DNA of 64,000 nucleotides from JBBROS01 sp965213855 (GTDB lineage: Bacteria > Pseudomonadota > Alphaproteobacteria > Acetobacterales > Acetobacteraceae): NCBI GenBank assembly GCA_965213855.1, contig CBDCAA010000008.1, positions 930,001 through 994,000 on the forward strand, in the 5' to 3' direction. Made by a program: the position numbers and the translations under genes. Shown here in pieces: positions 28,476 through 35,428 of this stretch. Positions within the stretch are counted from its first letter, which is position 1; each line of letters opens with the position of its first letter. The notes under the pieces are model-generated. The model was not told where the DNA came from. It saw nothing but the letters and a program-made list of their open reading frames with translations, and searched no databases.

Positions 28476-28973
28476 ATGCTCGACACCACCACCCACAGCC
28501 CTGACCCAAGCTCCCTCCTCTCCGTCCTGCCGCTCGACAGGGGCGATACGGACGCGATCGTCGCCTTCGTGCTCTCGCTCGATCAGGAAACGCGCCAGCT
28601 TCGCTTTCTCCATGCGCTCGCGCCGGCGGCGATCCGCGCGCATTACGAGCGGCTCGACTGGGCCAGCACGGCGGTGTTCGGCTGGTTCGAAGGCGATACC
28701 CTGCGCGGCCTGGCCGAAGCCTACATGTTCGAGGTGCCGGGCGCGGCCGGGACCACCCGCGAGGCCGAGCTCGCGTTCCTGATCGACCCCAGGATCGACG
28801 ACCAGCCCGGGCTCGACCTGCTGGTGCTGTGCGCGCTGCCCGAGGTTGCCCGGCGCGGGTGCCACCGCAGCACGCTGCACCTGGCCCGTGGCGACCATCT
28901 CCAGCGCCGCCGCCTCGCCGCGCTCGGAGCGCGCCTGGACCCCTCAGGAGAGATCGCGACCCTGCTGCATTGA
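28476..28973 (+). CDS. GNAT-like acetyltransferase domain protein
   Basis: A 165-residue protein with the outline of a GNAT fold: FVLSLDQETRQLRFLHALAPAAIRAHYERLDW, then GDTLRGLAEA, AELAFLIDP, and a helix-turn region around DDQPGLDLLVLCALPEVARRGCHR where the acetyl-CoA loop would lie. The canonical Q/RxxGxG/A loop is poor (QPGLDLL), so catalytic activity is uncertain. Similar proteins occur repeatedly in Acetobacteraceae genomes. A degenerate tandem copy precedes it. Its ATG has a good AGGAG site. It is followed by two short genes, one encoding a TM protein. Confidence 0.7.
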   Translation: MLDTTTHSPDPSSLLSVLPLDRGDTDAIVAFVLSLDQETRQLRFLHALAPAAIRAHYERLDWASTAVFGWFEGDTLRGLAEAYMFEVPGAAGTTREAELAFLIDPRIDDQPGLDLLVLCALPEVARRGCHRSTLHLARGDHLQRRRLAALGARLDPSGEIATLLH

Positions 28974-29000
28974 CCAACCACCCACGATCGGAGACCGACC

Positions 29001-29183
29001 ATGTTCGATGGACTGTTGAACCCGGACGGCCACGCGCCGGGCCGCGCCGACCACGCCCTGCCGGTTGCTGCCGTCGCGCTCTCCTCGGCTGTCGCCGCCA
29101 GCCTCGTGATCCTGCTGGGGCTTATGGTCCTCGCGCCGGCCACGGACGATCGGGCAGACCAGGCCACGGTGCTGCCATGCTGA
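29001..29183 (+). CDS. small single-TM protein
   Basis: A 60-residue protein with a polar N-terminal 18 residues and one transmembrane helix (about 21-44, VAAVALSSAVAASLVILLGLMVLA), then a short acidic tail ending in Cys. GGAGA precedes the ATG. The stop overlaps the start of the next gene (ATGCTGA), so the two are translated together. No family recognised. Confidence 0.6.
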   Translation: MFDGLLNPDGHAPGRADHALPVAAVALSSAVAASLVILLGLMVLAPATDDRADQATVLPC

Positions 29184-29407
29184 GCGCTGCCGGCCAAGGC
29201 CCGGCCGACCGGGACGGCGCCCGCAAGGGGGATCCGCCGCGGCACGTGCACCGCTGGGCGGCGATCCTGCCGACTCTTCGGCTCTGGCGTCGACGGGCCT
29301 GCGAACGCGCCTGGTTGCTCCAATGCGATCCGCACATCGAGGCGGAGCTGCTCGCACAGGGCCACAATCTTGCGAGCGAGGCCCGCAAGCCGTTCTGGCG
29401 CGCTTAG
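29177..29407 (+). CDS. DUF1127 domain protein
   Basis: A 76-residue basic protein. The C-terminal half, from LRLWRRRACERAWLLQCDPHIEAELLAQGHNL to EARKPFWRA, has the DUF1127 pattern (Trp-Arg-Arg-Arg..Arg helix, then short helix and the ending EARKPFWR found in alphaproteobacterial members). DUF1127 proteins of other alphaproteobacteria bind RNA or affect phosphate/carbon metabolism. It overlaps the preceding small TM gene by 7 bp, suggesting translational coupling. Confidence 0.65.
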   Translation: MLSAAGQGPADRDGARKGDPPRHVHRWAAILPTLRLWRRRACERAWLLQCDPHIEAELLAQGHNLASEARKPFWRA

Positions 29408-29524
29408 CGCTGTGCGCCCCGCTGTGCGCCCTGCCCGCAGCGTTTCATTCCAGAAAGGGCAGTTTCACGGTGGCGCAACCATCTCAAAATCAGTATCCCC
29501 GGGGCAAGCGGTTCCCGAGGTGCC

Positions 29525-31102
29525 ATGGTTGCGACGACCCGCCCCGGCGAGCGGTGTACCATCGGCCCGTTCCAACTGGACCCCGAGGCGGAAATCCTGC
29601 TGCGCGACGGAACGCCGGTCCCGCTCGGCCGTCGCGCCGTCGCGGTTCTGATGGCCCTGCTGGAACGTCCCGGCGCGGTCGTCACCAAGGACGAGCTCAT
29701 GACCCGCGTCTGGGAGGGCCTGGCCGTCGAGGAGGGCAACCTCGCCGCCCAGGTCGCCGCCCTCCGCCGGGCCCTGGCCGCCGGCTCGGGCGAGGAATCC
29801 TGGATCGAGACCCTGCCCCGCCGTGGCTACCGCTTCACCGGCCCGGTCGACCGCGCACGGGCGCCCATCGCACCGGCGGTGCCACCGCGCCCGGCGCCGC
29901 CAGACCTTGACGGGCATCCCTGCGTGGCCGTCCTGCCGTTCCGCACCCCGCCGCCCGACCCGGTCCCCGGCTACGTCGCCGACGGCCTGGTCGAGGACGT
30001 CATCGCCGCCCTGTCGATCGTCGACGGCCTGTGCGTCATCTCCCGCGAATCCACGTTCCGCCTGCGCAGCGCCGAGCTGGACCTGCCAGGCGTCGGCCAC
30101 GCGCTCGGCGTCCGCTACGTCGTCAGCGGCGCCGTCCGCCAGGTGGCCGGGCAGATCCGCGTCACCAGCGAGCTGGCCGAGGCCGCGACCGGCCGCGTGC
30201 TGGTCTCCCGCCGCTACGACACGGACGCCGACACGATCATGGACGCGCAGGACCGCCTGGTCGCCGAGATCGTCCGCACCCTGGTGCCGCGCGTGAATGA
30301 CGAAGAGCTGGCCCGCATCCGCGGCAGGCCGCCGCAGGACCTGCGCGCCCACGACCTGCTGCGCCAGGCCCGCGCCCTCATCGACACGCTCGACCCGGCC
30401 GACTCCGCCAGCGCCCACGCCCTCATCGAGGCGGCGATCGCCCGCGACCCGGCCTACGCCGCCGCCCACACGCTGATGGCCGAGCTGCACAGCCTCCGCC
30501 TCGGCCAGGGCTGGTCGACCGACCGCGCCGCCGACGCCGCCGCCATCGAGCGCTACGCCCGCGCCGCCATCGAGCGCGACCCCCGCGACGCCCGCGCCCT
30601 CGCCCGCTACGCCCACAGCCGCTCCCTCCTGCACCGCGACTACCCCACCGCCCTCGCCCTCTTCGACCGCGCCTTCGCCGCCAACCCGAACGACGCGCTT
30701 GCGTGGAAATGGAGCAGCACGACGCAGGCCTTTCTTGGCAAAGGAAGCCTTGCCATCCGCCAGGCTGAGCGCGCGCTGCGCCTGTCGCCGCTCGACCGCC
30801 TCATCTTTCGTTTCTATTCGGGCCTTTGTCTGGCCTACTTCACCTATGGCGAATATGCCGAGGCCGCCCGATGGGGCCGTCTTGGCCTGTCCGAGAACCC
30901 GCGTGACGTCTCTAACATGGCCTACACGATCGCCGCACTCACCGCTGCCGGCGATCCCGCGGCCGTCGACCTTGTCCGCCAGTTCATCGCACTCGATCCG
31001 ACGAACCGCGTGAGCGCGATCGTCGCCCGCCACCCCTACAGTGATCCCGCGCGGCGTGCGCATTATGGCGCCCTCCTCCGGACGGCTGGGCTGCCCGGTT
31101 GA
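29525..31102 (+). CDS. CadC-like transcriptional regulator with TPR domain
   Basis: A 525-residue regulator. Residues about 8-103 form an OmpR/CadC-type winged helix (IGPFQLDPEAEILLRDGTPVPLGRRAVAVLMALLE, ELMTRVWEGLAVEEGNLAAQVAALRRAL and WIETLPRRGYRFTG). A middle domain begins VAVLPFRTPP...YVADGLVEDVIAALS, as in adenylate-cyclase/CadC-associated TolB-like domains that bind no known ligand, and TPRs fill the C-terminus. There is no TM helix, so it is cytosolic. It precedes the PAP2 gene by 26 bp and is likely in the same operon; it may control it. Confidence 0.88.
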   Translation: MVATTRPGERCTIGPFQLDPEAEILLRDGTPVPLGRRAVAVLMALLERPGAVVTKDELMTRVWEGLAVEEGNLAAQVAALRRALAAGSGEESWIETLPRRGYRFTGPVDRARAPIAPAVPPRPAPPDLDGHPCVAVLPFRTPPPDPVPGYVADGLVEDVIAALSIVDGLCVISRESTFRLRSAELDLPGVGHALGVRYVVSGAVRQVAGQIRVTSELAEAATGRVLVSRRYDTDADTIMDAQDRLVAEIVRTLVPRVNDEELARIRGRPPQDLRAHDLLRQARALIDTLDPADSASAHALIEAAIARDPAYAAAHTLMAELHSLRLGQGWSTDRAADAAAIERYARAAIERDPRDARALARYAHSRSLLHRDYPTALALFDRAFAANPNDALAWKWSSTTQAFLGKGSLAIRQAERALRLSPLDRLIFRFYSGLCLAYFTYGEYAEAARWGRLGLSENPRDVSNMAYTIAALTAAGDPAAVDLVRQFIALDPTNRVSAIVARHPYSDPARRAHYGALLRTAGLPG

Positions 31103-31128
31103 CGACCGAAAACATAAGGGAGGACTTC

Positions 31129-32064
31129 ATGAGCGACCCGACAACCCCGCCATCGCCGCTTCCGGGCTCAACCAAGATCGCGTTCGATGAGGGCGGGGCC
31201 ATCCACGTCCCGTTCGACGAGGGCGGTGCCCTGGCGCCGCCAGGTGGCGGCGGCTTCGGACAGGGCCCGCTCGCTGGCGGCACGGCACCGGCCGGCAGCG
31301 CGTCCCTTCTCTCAATCGGCATCTTGCAAGACCCGGCCGAAGCGCACGGCCGTTTTCCTCTCGTCATGGGCACCCGCTTCCCGCGCCGAGCTTGGGACCC
31401 GGCTCTCTATGCGGTGGCGGTTCTCGCCGAGTTCGCCGCGACCGGCTGGATGAGCGAACTATCCCTGCCACCGCCGCCCACCGATCCGCTGGAGGTTGGC
31501 CAAGAAATTGCGACTCTAATCAAGCTCTCCGAACAGCGTGTCTCACGCTCCGCCGAGATCGCGGCCCAGGCCGCTGACGCAAGCGTCTACTGGTCCGCAA
31601 TGTTGATGATGACCCAAGCCTCCCGACCAGCCACATGGGACCTGATCATCAACGCAAATACGGTCGGCCACTTGGTGGCAATGCACTTTAAGCGTCACTT
31701 TGCGAGACCCCGCCCGGCTCAGGTCTATCCCGCACTCATGCCCATCCTGCCCACGCCATCTCACCCGTCCTATCCCAATGCCCATGCTCTTGAATCCGCC
31801 CTCATCGCCGCCTGTCTCGAACTCGCCATCCCCTCGCTCGGCAGCCCCAAGGAAACCCAAGGCCCCCTCGACGTCCTCGCCGAACGCATCGGCGTCAACC
31901 GCGAGATCGCCGGCCTGCATTTCCCTTCGGACACGCGCGCCGGCCGCTCCCTCATCCCCGGCATCATGGACCTCCTCACCCCTTGCCCCCTCTTCCACGG
32001 CATCGTCGCGGAAGCAAAAAAAGAATGGGAAGGCATCCACGTCGTCCCTTTCGGGATTGCCTAA
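31129..32064 (+). CDS. PAP2 / vanadium-haloperoxidase-fold protein
   Basis: A 311-residue protein with the three PAP2 phosphatase/haloperoxidase motifs: K188..R195-P196 (KRHFARPRP), PSHPSYPNAH (210-219) and R258-H264-D268 (NREIAGLHFPSD). These residues bind phosphate or vanadate. It lacks signal peptide and transmembrane helices, so resembles soluble haloperoxidase-like members rather than membrane phosphatases. The N-terminal 55 residues are low complexity with a repeated FDEGGA (residues 19-24 and 29-34). ATG 31129 is chosen for its Shine-Dalgarno AAGGGAGG. It follows the CadC-like regulator and precedes the AT-richer small-protein cluster. Confidence 0.8.
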   Translation: MSDPTTPPSPLPGSTKIAFDEGGAIHVPFDEGGALAPPGGGGFGQGPLAGGTAPAGSASLLSIGILQDPAEAHGRFPLVMGTRFPRRAWDPALYAVAVLAEFAATGWMSELSLPPPPTDPLEVGQEIATLIKLSEQRVSRSAEIAAQAADASVYWSAMLMMTQASRPATWDLIINANTVGHLVAMHFKRHFARPRPAQVYPALMPILPTPSHPSYPNAHALESALIAACLELAIPSLGSPKETQGPLDVLAERIGVNREIAGLHFPSDTRAGRSLIPGIMDLLTPCPLFHGIVAEAKKEWEGIHVVPFGIA

Positions 32065-32234
32065 TGCATCAATCCCTCTTCCGCTAGTAGGACGAGCATG
32101 GGGCAGCGCTAGTAGGGTCACGTTGTGTAGTACTTTGAGCCAGGAGCTTGCACTCTATCCGTTTGGCATCGAAGCTCTTGTGGCGCACACATTGACAGTG
32201 GCGTAATTGTCGGCAATGGCGGAAGGTAGATGAA

Positions 32235-32387
32235 ATGTCCGATACAGTCAAAGTTGTGACCGCAACGCCAAGCTCATGCGTAGACCCGGCGTTAATCAAG
32301 CTGGGCAACCAGGGTATGGGGAGTGTCCGCCTTCCGCCCGTTATCAAGCCCACTAGCGAGGTGGTTGCCGCGCCAACAGATTCATAA
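32235..32387 (+). CDS. small protein A of a tandem paralogous pair (50 aa)
   Basis: A 50-residue ORF with GGAAGG 8 nt before ATG. Over its first 27 residues it aligns without gaps to the 41-residue product downstream: Lys6-Val7, Thr11-Pro12, Asp17-Pro18-Ala19-Leu20, Lys22-Leu23-Gly24, Gln26-Gly27 are identical in both. Both then carry a Leu-Pro and a Lys-containing Pro-rich tail. There is one Cys (15), which is Tyr in the paralog. There is no signal peptide or TM segment. Base composition is much more AT-rich than neighbouring genes. Function unknown. The paralogy strongly argues that both are real genes. Confidence 0.75.
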   Translation: MSDTVKVVTATPSSCVDPALIKLGNQGMGSVRLPPVIKPTSEVVAAPTDS

Positions 32388-32388
32388 A

Positions 32389-32419
32389 TTGACGATGTCA
32401 CATCGTCATGTGCTACAAT
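32389..32419 (+). promoter_or_regulatory. palindrome and possible promoter before small protein B
   Basis: TGACGATG-TCA-CATCGTCA (32390-32408) is a perfect 8-bp inverted repeat. It lies between a possible -35 (TTGACG, 32389-32394) and a possible -10 (TACAAT, 32414-32419; spacing 19, longer than ideal). It may be an operator, or alternatively the transcript end of gene A. Confidence 0.35.
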
Positions 32420-32471
32420 CCTTGCGGGTGCTCCTTTTCAAGTGACACAAACGGTCGTGGAGGCAATTACT

Positions 32472-32597
32472 ATGTCAGGTATGTTTAAAGTCATCCCAAC
32501 AACGCCGACGGCTTACCTCGATCCGGCTTTGGTGAAACTGGGCGACCAGGGCGGGCGGCCAACATTGCCTGTGAAGCAACCGACGCCTTCTAAGTAG
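32472..32597 (+). CDS. small protein B of a tandem paralogous pair (41 aa)
   Basis: A 41-residue ORF with GGAGG (32459-32463) 8 nt before ATG. It is the shorter paralog of the 50-residue protein upstream, sharing the core T-P-x4-D-P-A-L-(I/V)-K-L-G-(N/D)-Q-G. The tail is Pro/Lys-rich (LPVKQPTPSK). There is no Cys, signal peptide or TM segment. It ends 39 bp before the DUF6065 gene, in the same reading frame, and is probably co-transcribed with it. No known family is recognised; small size and adjacency suggest a substrate, partner or regulator of the DUF6065 protein. Confidence 0.75.
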   Translation: MSGMFKVIPTTPTAYLDPALVKLGDQGGRPTLPVKQPTPSK

Positions 32598-32636
32598 AAG
32601 AGCGGTAACGTCGAGGAGGTCACAGATCAAGGTCGC

Positions 32637-33425
32637 GTGCAACAATCAGCGCACTTTTCTGAAAGGTGCAATAGCCAAGTGTCGTCAATAAAGTTTTTCA
32701 AAGTTATTGGTGAAGGTTTTGCACCAGCGCGTGCATCGAAGTCTGCTTTAGGCACATTGCCAGCCCATGCTTTACAATACTGTGAACCTGTAACTACTGC
32801 GTCGGCATTGGGCTGGCATATTTTCTGTCCGTTAGACGTGCAGCTGATCTGGACTGGAAGCGACGTGCTAATTTCTATGGATGCAGGTCTAACACATTTT
32901 CACCTTTCGTCCATACAGGCTCCTGGCTTACTTGACCAATTCAACGCCGCTGCACCAGCGCGCATCAAAGACCTGTTGCCCAGCTTCGTCAGCCTGACAA
33001 ACGACGCTGGCATTGTGCAGGTTTGGACAGGGCTTTTTGCTCGGACACCTGAGGATTGGAGCATCAGCATAAGAAGCCCTGTGAACCTTCAAAAGAGTTT
33101 GTTATTCGAAATACTTGAAGGAATAATAGAAACAGACCGCTGGTTCGGCCCGTTATTCTTGAATATCAGGCTTCTAAAGACGGATGTACCCATAAGTTTC
33201 AAGACGACGTGGCCGCTCGCACAAGTGCAGCCGATCCATCGGTCGGTTTACGATGACGCATTTTTGGACGACTTCGCCGTCGTCGACGGCTTTGCGACTT
33301 TTTCTGATGTCGACTGGCGTGACTACATGAGGGATGTGGTTGAACGGAACGAGTGTCCGAACCGTCAGATGGGTTCCTATGCGGTCGCGGCAAGGAAGCG
33401 GCGCGCCGCTGAAAGGCGAGCCTGA
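32637..33425 (+). CDS. DUF6065 family protein
   Basis: A 262-residue protein recognised as DUF6065 by the conserved pattern A..GWHIFCPLDVQLIWTG near residues 57-72, GIVQVWTGLFARTPEDWSISIRSPVN in the middle, and LEGIIETDRWFGPLFLNIRLLKTDVPISFK. These match the family's LFRTPxGxxLxxRGPxN and LEGIVETDW blocks. The fold appears beta-rich; function is unknown. It is cytoplasmic with no signal. GTG 32637 (AAGG 4 nt upstream) is the likely start, though the strong GAGGAGG at 32613-32619 lies 17 nt away; GTG 32679 is an alternative. Low GC, unlike neighbours, suggests transfer. It converges on thiL. Confidence 0.75.
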   Translation: MQQSAHFSERCNSQVSSIKFFKVIGEGFAPARASKSALGTLPAHALQYCEPVTTASALGWHIFCPLDVQLIWTGSDVLISMDAGLTHFHLSSIQAPGLLDQFNAAAPARIKDLLPSFVSLTNDAGIVQVWTGLFARTPEDWSISIRSPVNLQKSLLFEILEGIIETDRWFGPLFLNIRLLKTDVPISFKTTWPLAQVQPIHRSVYDDAFLDDFAVVDGFATFSDVDWRDYMRDVVERNECPNRQMGSYAVAARKRRAAERRA

Positions 33426-33472
33426 GCGGATCAGCCAAGCCTGCTTTACGCGGGCGCCAGACTGCCACCCCC

Positions 33473-34417
33473 TCAAAAATGGCTCCATCCCCCCCGCGCC
33501 AACGCCATCGCCTGTCCTGCCGCGTCCACCACCCGCACCCCCTCGCCCGCCACGAACCGCCCCACTTGCGTCACTGGCACACCGTCCGCCGCCGCCCGCA
33601 GCGCCTCGCCCCCGCCCAATGCCACCGCCATCAGCAGCTCGTAGTCGTCACCCCCCGTCAGCGCCGTCTCCAGCCACTCCGGACCCGCCCCCCGCGCCGC
33701 CCCGGACAGCGGCACCGCCGCCGCCTCGATCTCCACCCCCAACCCCGCCACCCGCGCCAGATGCCCGGCGTCCTGCACCAGCCCGTCCGACACGTCCATC
33801 GCCGCCCGCACCAGCCCCGGCCGCGCCAGGCCCAGCCGCGGCTGCGGCAGCCGATACCGGTCCGCCAGGAACCCCTCCGGGTCCGCGATGCGCCCCTGCA
33901 CCGCCGCCAGCCCCAGCGCCCCGTCCCCGATCGTCCCCGTCACCCACAACTCATCGCCAACCCGCGCCCCGGCACGCCGCACCGCCGCCCCCGGCGCCAC
34001 GTGCCCGATGCACGTCAGCGACAGGCACAGCGGCCCCGGCGTGTGCGTCGTGTCGCCCCCCAGCAGCGCAATCCCGAACGCCGCCTGGTCCACCGCCAGC
34101 CCCGCCGCGAACGCCGCGAACCACGCATCCCCCGTGTCCCGCGGCGCCGAGACCGTCATCAGGTATGCCAGCGGCGCCGCCCCCATCGCCGCCAGGTCCG
34201 AAAGGTTCACCCGCAGCAGCTTCCGCCCGACCAGGTCCGCCGGGTCGTCCGCAAAGAAATGCACCCCGGCCACCATGGCGTCCGCCGTCAGCACCAGCTC
34301 CCGCCCCACCGGCGGCGTCATCAGTGCCGCATCGTCCAGCAGCCCGAGCCCCCCTGGCCCCGCCAACGGCCGAAAATGCCGCGCAATCAGCCCGAACTCG
34401 CCCGGCGCCTCACTCAA
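33473..34417 (-). CDS. thiL: thiamine-monophosphate kinase
   Basis: A 314-residue ThiL, which phosphorylates thiamine monophosphate to the coenzyme. Visible blocks are EFGLIARHFRPLA, LVLTADAMVAGVHFF, GRKLLRVNLSDLAAMGA, ALLGGDTTHTPGPLCLSLTCIG, ALGL, MDVSDGLVQDAGHLA and TGGDDYELL. It starts at TTG 34417 with GAGGGAG of the nusB end as Shine-Dalgarno. It is the last gene of the rib-nusB-thiL cluster, a frequent arrangement. Confidence 0.95.
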   Translation of the reverse strand: MSEAPGEFGLIARHFRPLAGPGGLGLLDDAALMTPPVGRELVLTADAMVAGVHFFADDPADLVGRKLLRVNLSDLAAMGAAPLAYLMTVSAPRDTGDAWFAAFAAGLAVDQAAFGIALLGGDTTHTPGPLCLSLTCIGHVAPGAAVRRAGARVGDELWVTGTIGDGALGLAAVQGRIADPEGFLADRYRLPQPRLGLARPGLVRAAMDVSDGLVQDAGHLARVAGLGVEIEAAAVPLSGAARGAGPEWLETALTGGDDYELLMAVALGGGEALRAAADGVPVTQVGRFVAGEGVRVVDAAGQAMALARGGWSHF

Positions 34418-34430
34418 CCGGGCGGCTCCC

Positions 34431-34946
34431 TCACACCGGCTCGAACTCGGCCGGCCGCAGCTCCCGCGCCAGCCGGTCCAGCATCCCGTTCACCATCCGC
34501 GGCTCCTCCCCGTCGAAGAACCCGTGCGCCACGTCCAGGTATTCGTTGATCACCACCCGCGACGGCGGCCCGTCCTCCATCGACAGCTCGGCGCCGCCCG
34601 CCCTCAGCACCGCGCGCAGCACCGGGTCGATCCGCGCCATTGGCCACTCCTCCGGCAGCGCCGCCGCGATCATCGCGTCCAGCCGGTCCTGTTGCTGCAC
34701 CGCCGTCCGCACGATGCGGGTGAACAGCGGCACGTGCGCGTCGGGCGCCCGGCCCTCCTCGAACCCGCCCCCGCCCTCGTGCTCGGGCCCCGGCATCTCG
34801 CCCAGCCGGTGCCGCACGAACTCGTCGATCACCGTCTCCACCGTCGTGCCGCCCTGCTCGCTCTGGAACAGCGCCTGCACCGCGGCCACCCGCGACGCCG
34901 TCCGCGGCCGCCGCCCGTCTGCCCGCCCCCGTGCCTGCTGCGCCAT
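34431..34946 (-). CDS. nusB: transcription antitermination factor NusB
   Basis: A 171-residue NusB, all-helical, binding boxA RNA with NusE for rRNA antitermination. Visible: RTASRVAAVQALFQSEQGG, DAMIAAALPEEWPMARIDPVLRAVLRAGGAEL, and SRVVINEYLDVAHGFFDGEEPRMVNGMLDRLA. A roughly 20-residue Glu/Gly-rich insertion lies in the middle. The start ATG shares its A with the ribH stop (TAATG), a translational coupling. Confidence 0.95.
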   Translation of the reverse strand: MAQQARGRADGRRPRTASRVAAVQALFQSEQGGTTVETVIDEFVRHRLGEMPGPEHEGGGGFEEGRAPDAHVPLFTRIVRTAVQQQDRLDAMIAAALPEEWPMARIDPVLRAVLRAGGAELSMEDGPPSRVVINEYLDVAHGFFDGEEPRMVNGMLDRLARELRPAEFEPV

Positions 34947-35428
34947 TACGCCGCGCCCAGCCGCCGCGCGATCGCGACCTGCATCAGCGCCGCCACCGCC
35001 GCCTCGGCGCCCTTGTTGAACCCGGTATCGGCCGACCGCACCACCGCCTGCTCGATCGAGTGCACCGTCAGCAGCCCGCTGCCGAGCGCGATCCCATACT
35101 GCAGCGCCACGGCCATCAACCCGGCCATGCTCTCCCGGCAGATATGGTCGTAATGGTCCGTCCCCCCGCGCACGATGCACCCCAGCGCCACGAACCCGTC
35201 GAACTTTCGCGTGCCGCGCAGCGCGATCCGGATCGCCTGCGCCAGCTCGAACGACCCGGCCACGTCCACGACCTCATACGTCGCCCGCGCCTCCAGCAGG
35301 ATGCGCGCCGCTCCCTTCGTCATCCCGTCGATCACGTCCCGGTAGTACGGCGCCCGCACCAGCAGCAGGTGCGCCGCCTCCCCCGGGACCTCGGGCGCTG
35401 CCGGCATCGGTGCATCGACCGTGCTCAT
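34946..35428 (-). CDS. ribH: 6,7-dimethyl-8-ribityllumazine synthase
   Basis: A 160-residue lumazine synthase, the penultimate enzyme of riboflavin synthesis. It shows HLLLVRAPYYRDVIDGMTKGA, VVDVAGSFELAQAIRIAL, FDGFVALGCIVRGGTDHYDHICRES with the catalytic His, and SADTGFNKGAEAA. It overlaps ribBX at one end (ATGA) and nusB at the other, so three genes are translationally linked. Confidence 0.96.
   Translation of the reverse strand: MSTVDAPMPAAPEVPGEAAHLLLVRAPYYRDVIDGMTKGAARILLEARATYEVVDVAGSFELAQAIRIALRGTRKFDGFVALGCIVRGGTDHYDHICRESMAGLMAVALQYGIALGSGLLTVHSIEQAVVRSADTGFNKGAEAAVAALMQVAIARRLGAA

Noticed and set aside
31129..32064. Confident naming of the PAP2 protein as a haloperoxidase
   Set aside because: Phosphatases and haloperoxidases share the three motifs; the sequence alone does not decide between phosphate and vanadate chemistry.
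32084..32401. 105-codon minus-strand ORF across small protein A
   Set aside because: It is antisense to small protein A, whose paralogy with B shows which strand codes; no good ribosome site seen.
32235..33425. Calling the small proteins RiPP precursors processed by DUF6065
   Set aside because: No leader-like region, double-Gly site, YcaO, radical SAM, lanthionine enzyme, protease or exporter is adjacent; kept only as an undefined partner system.
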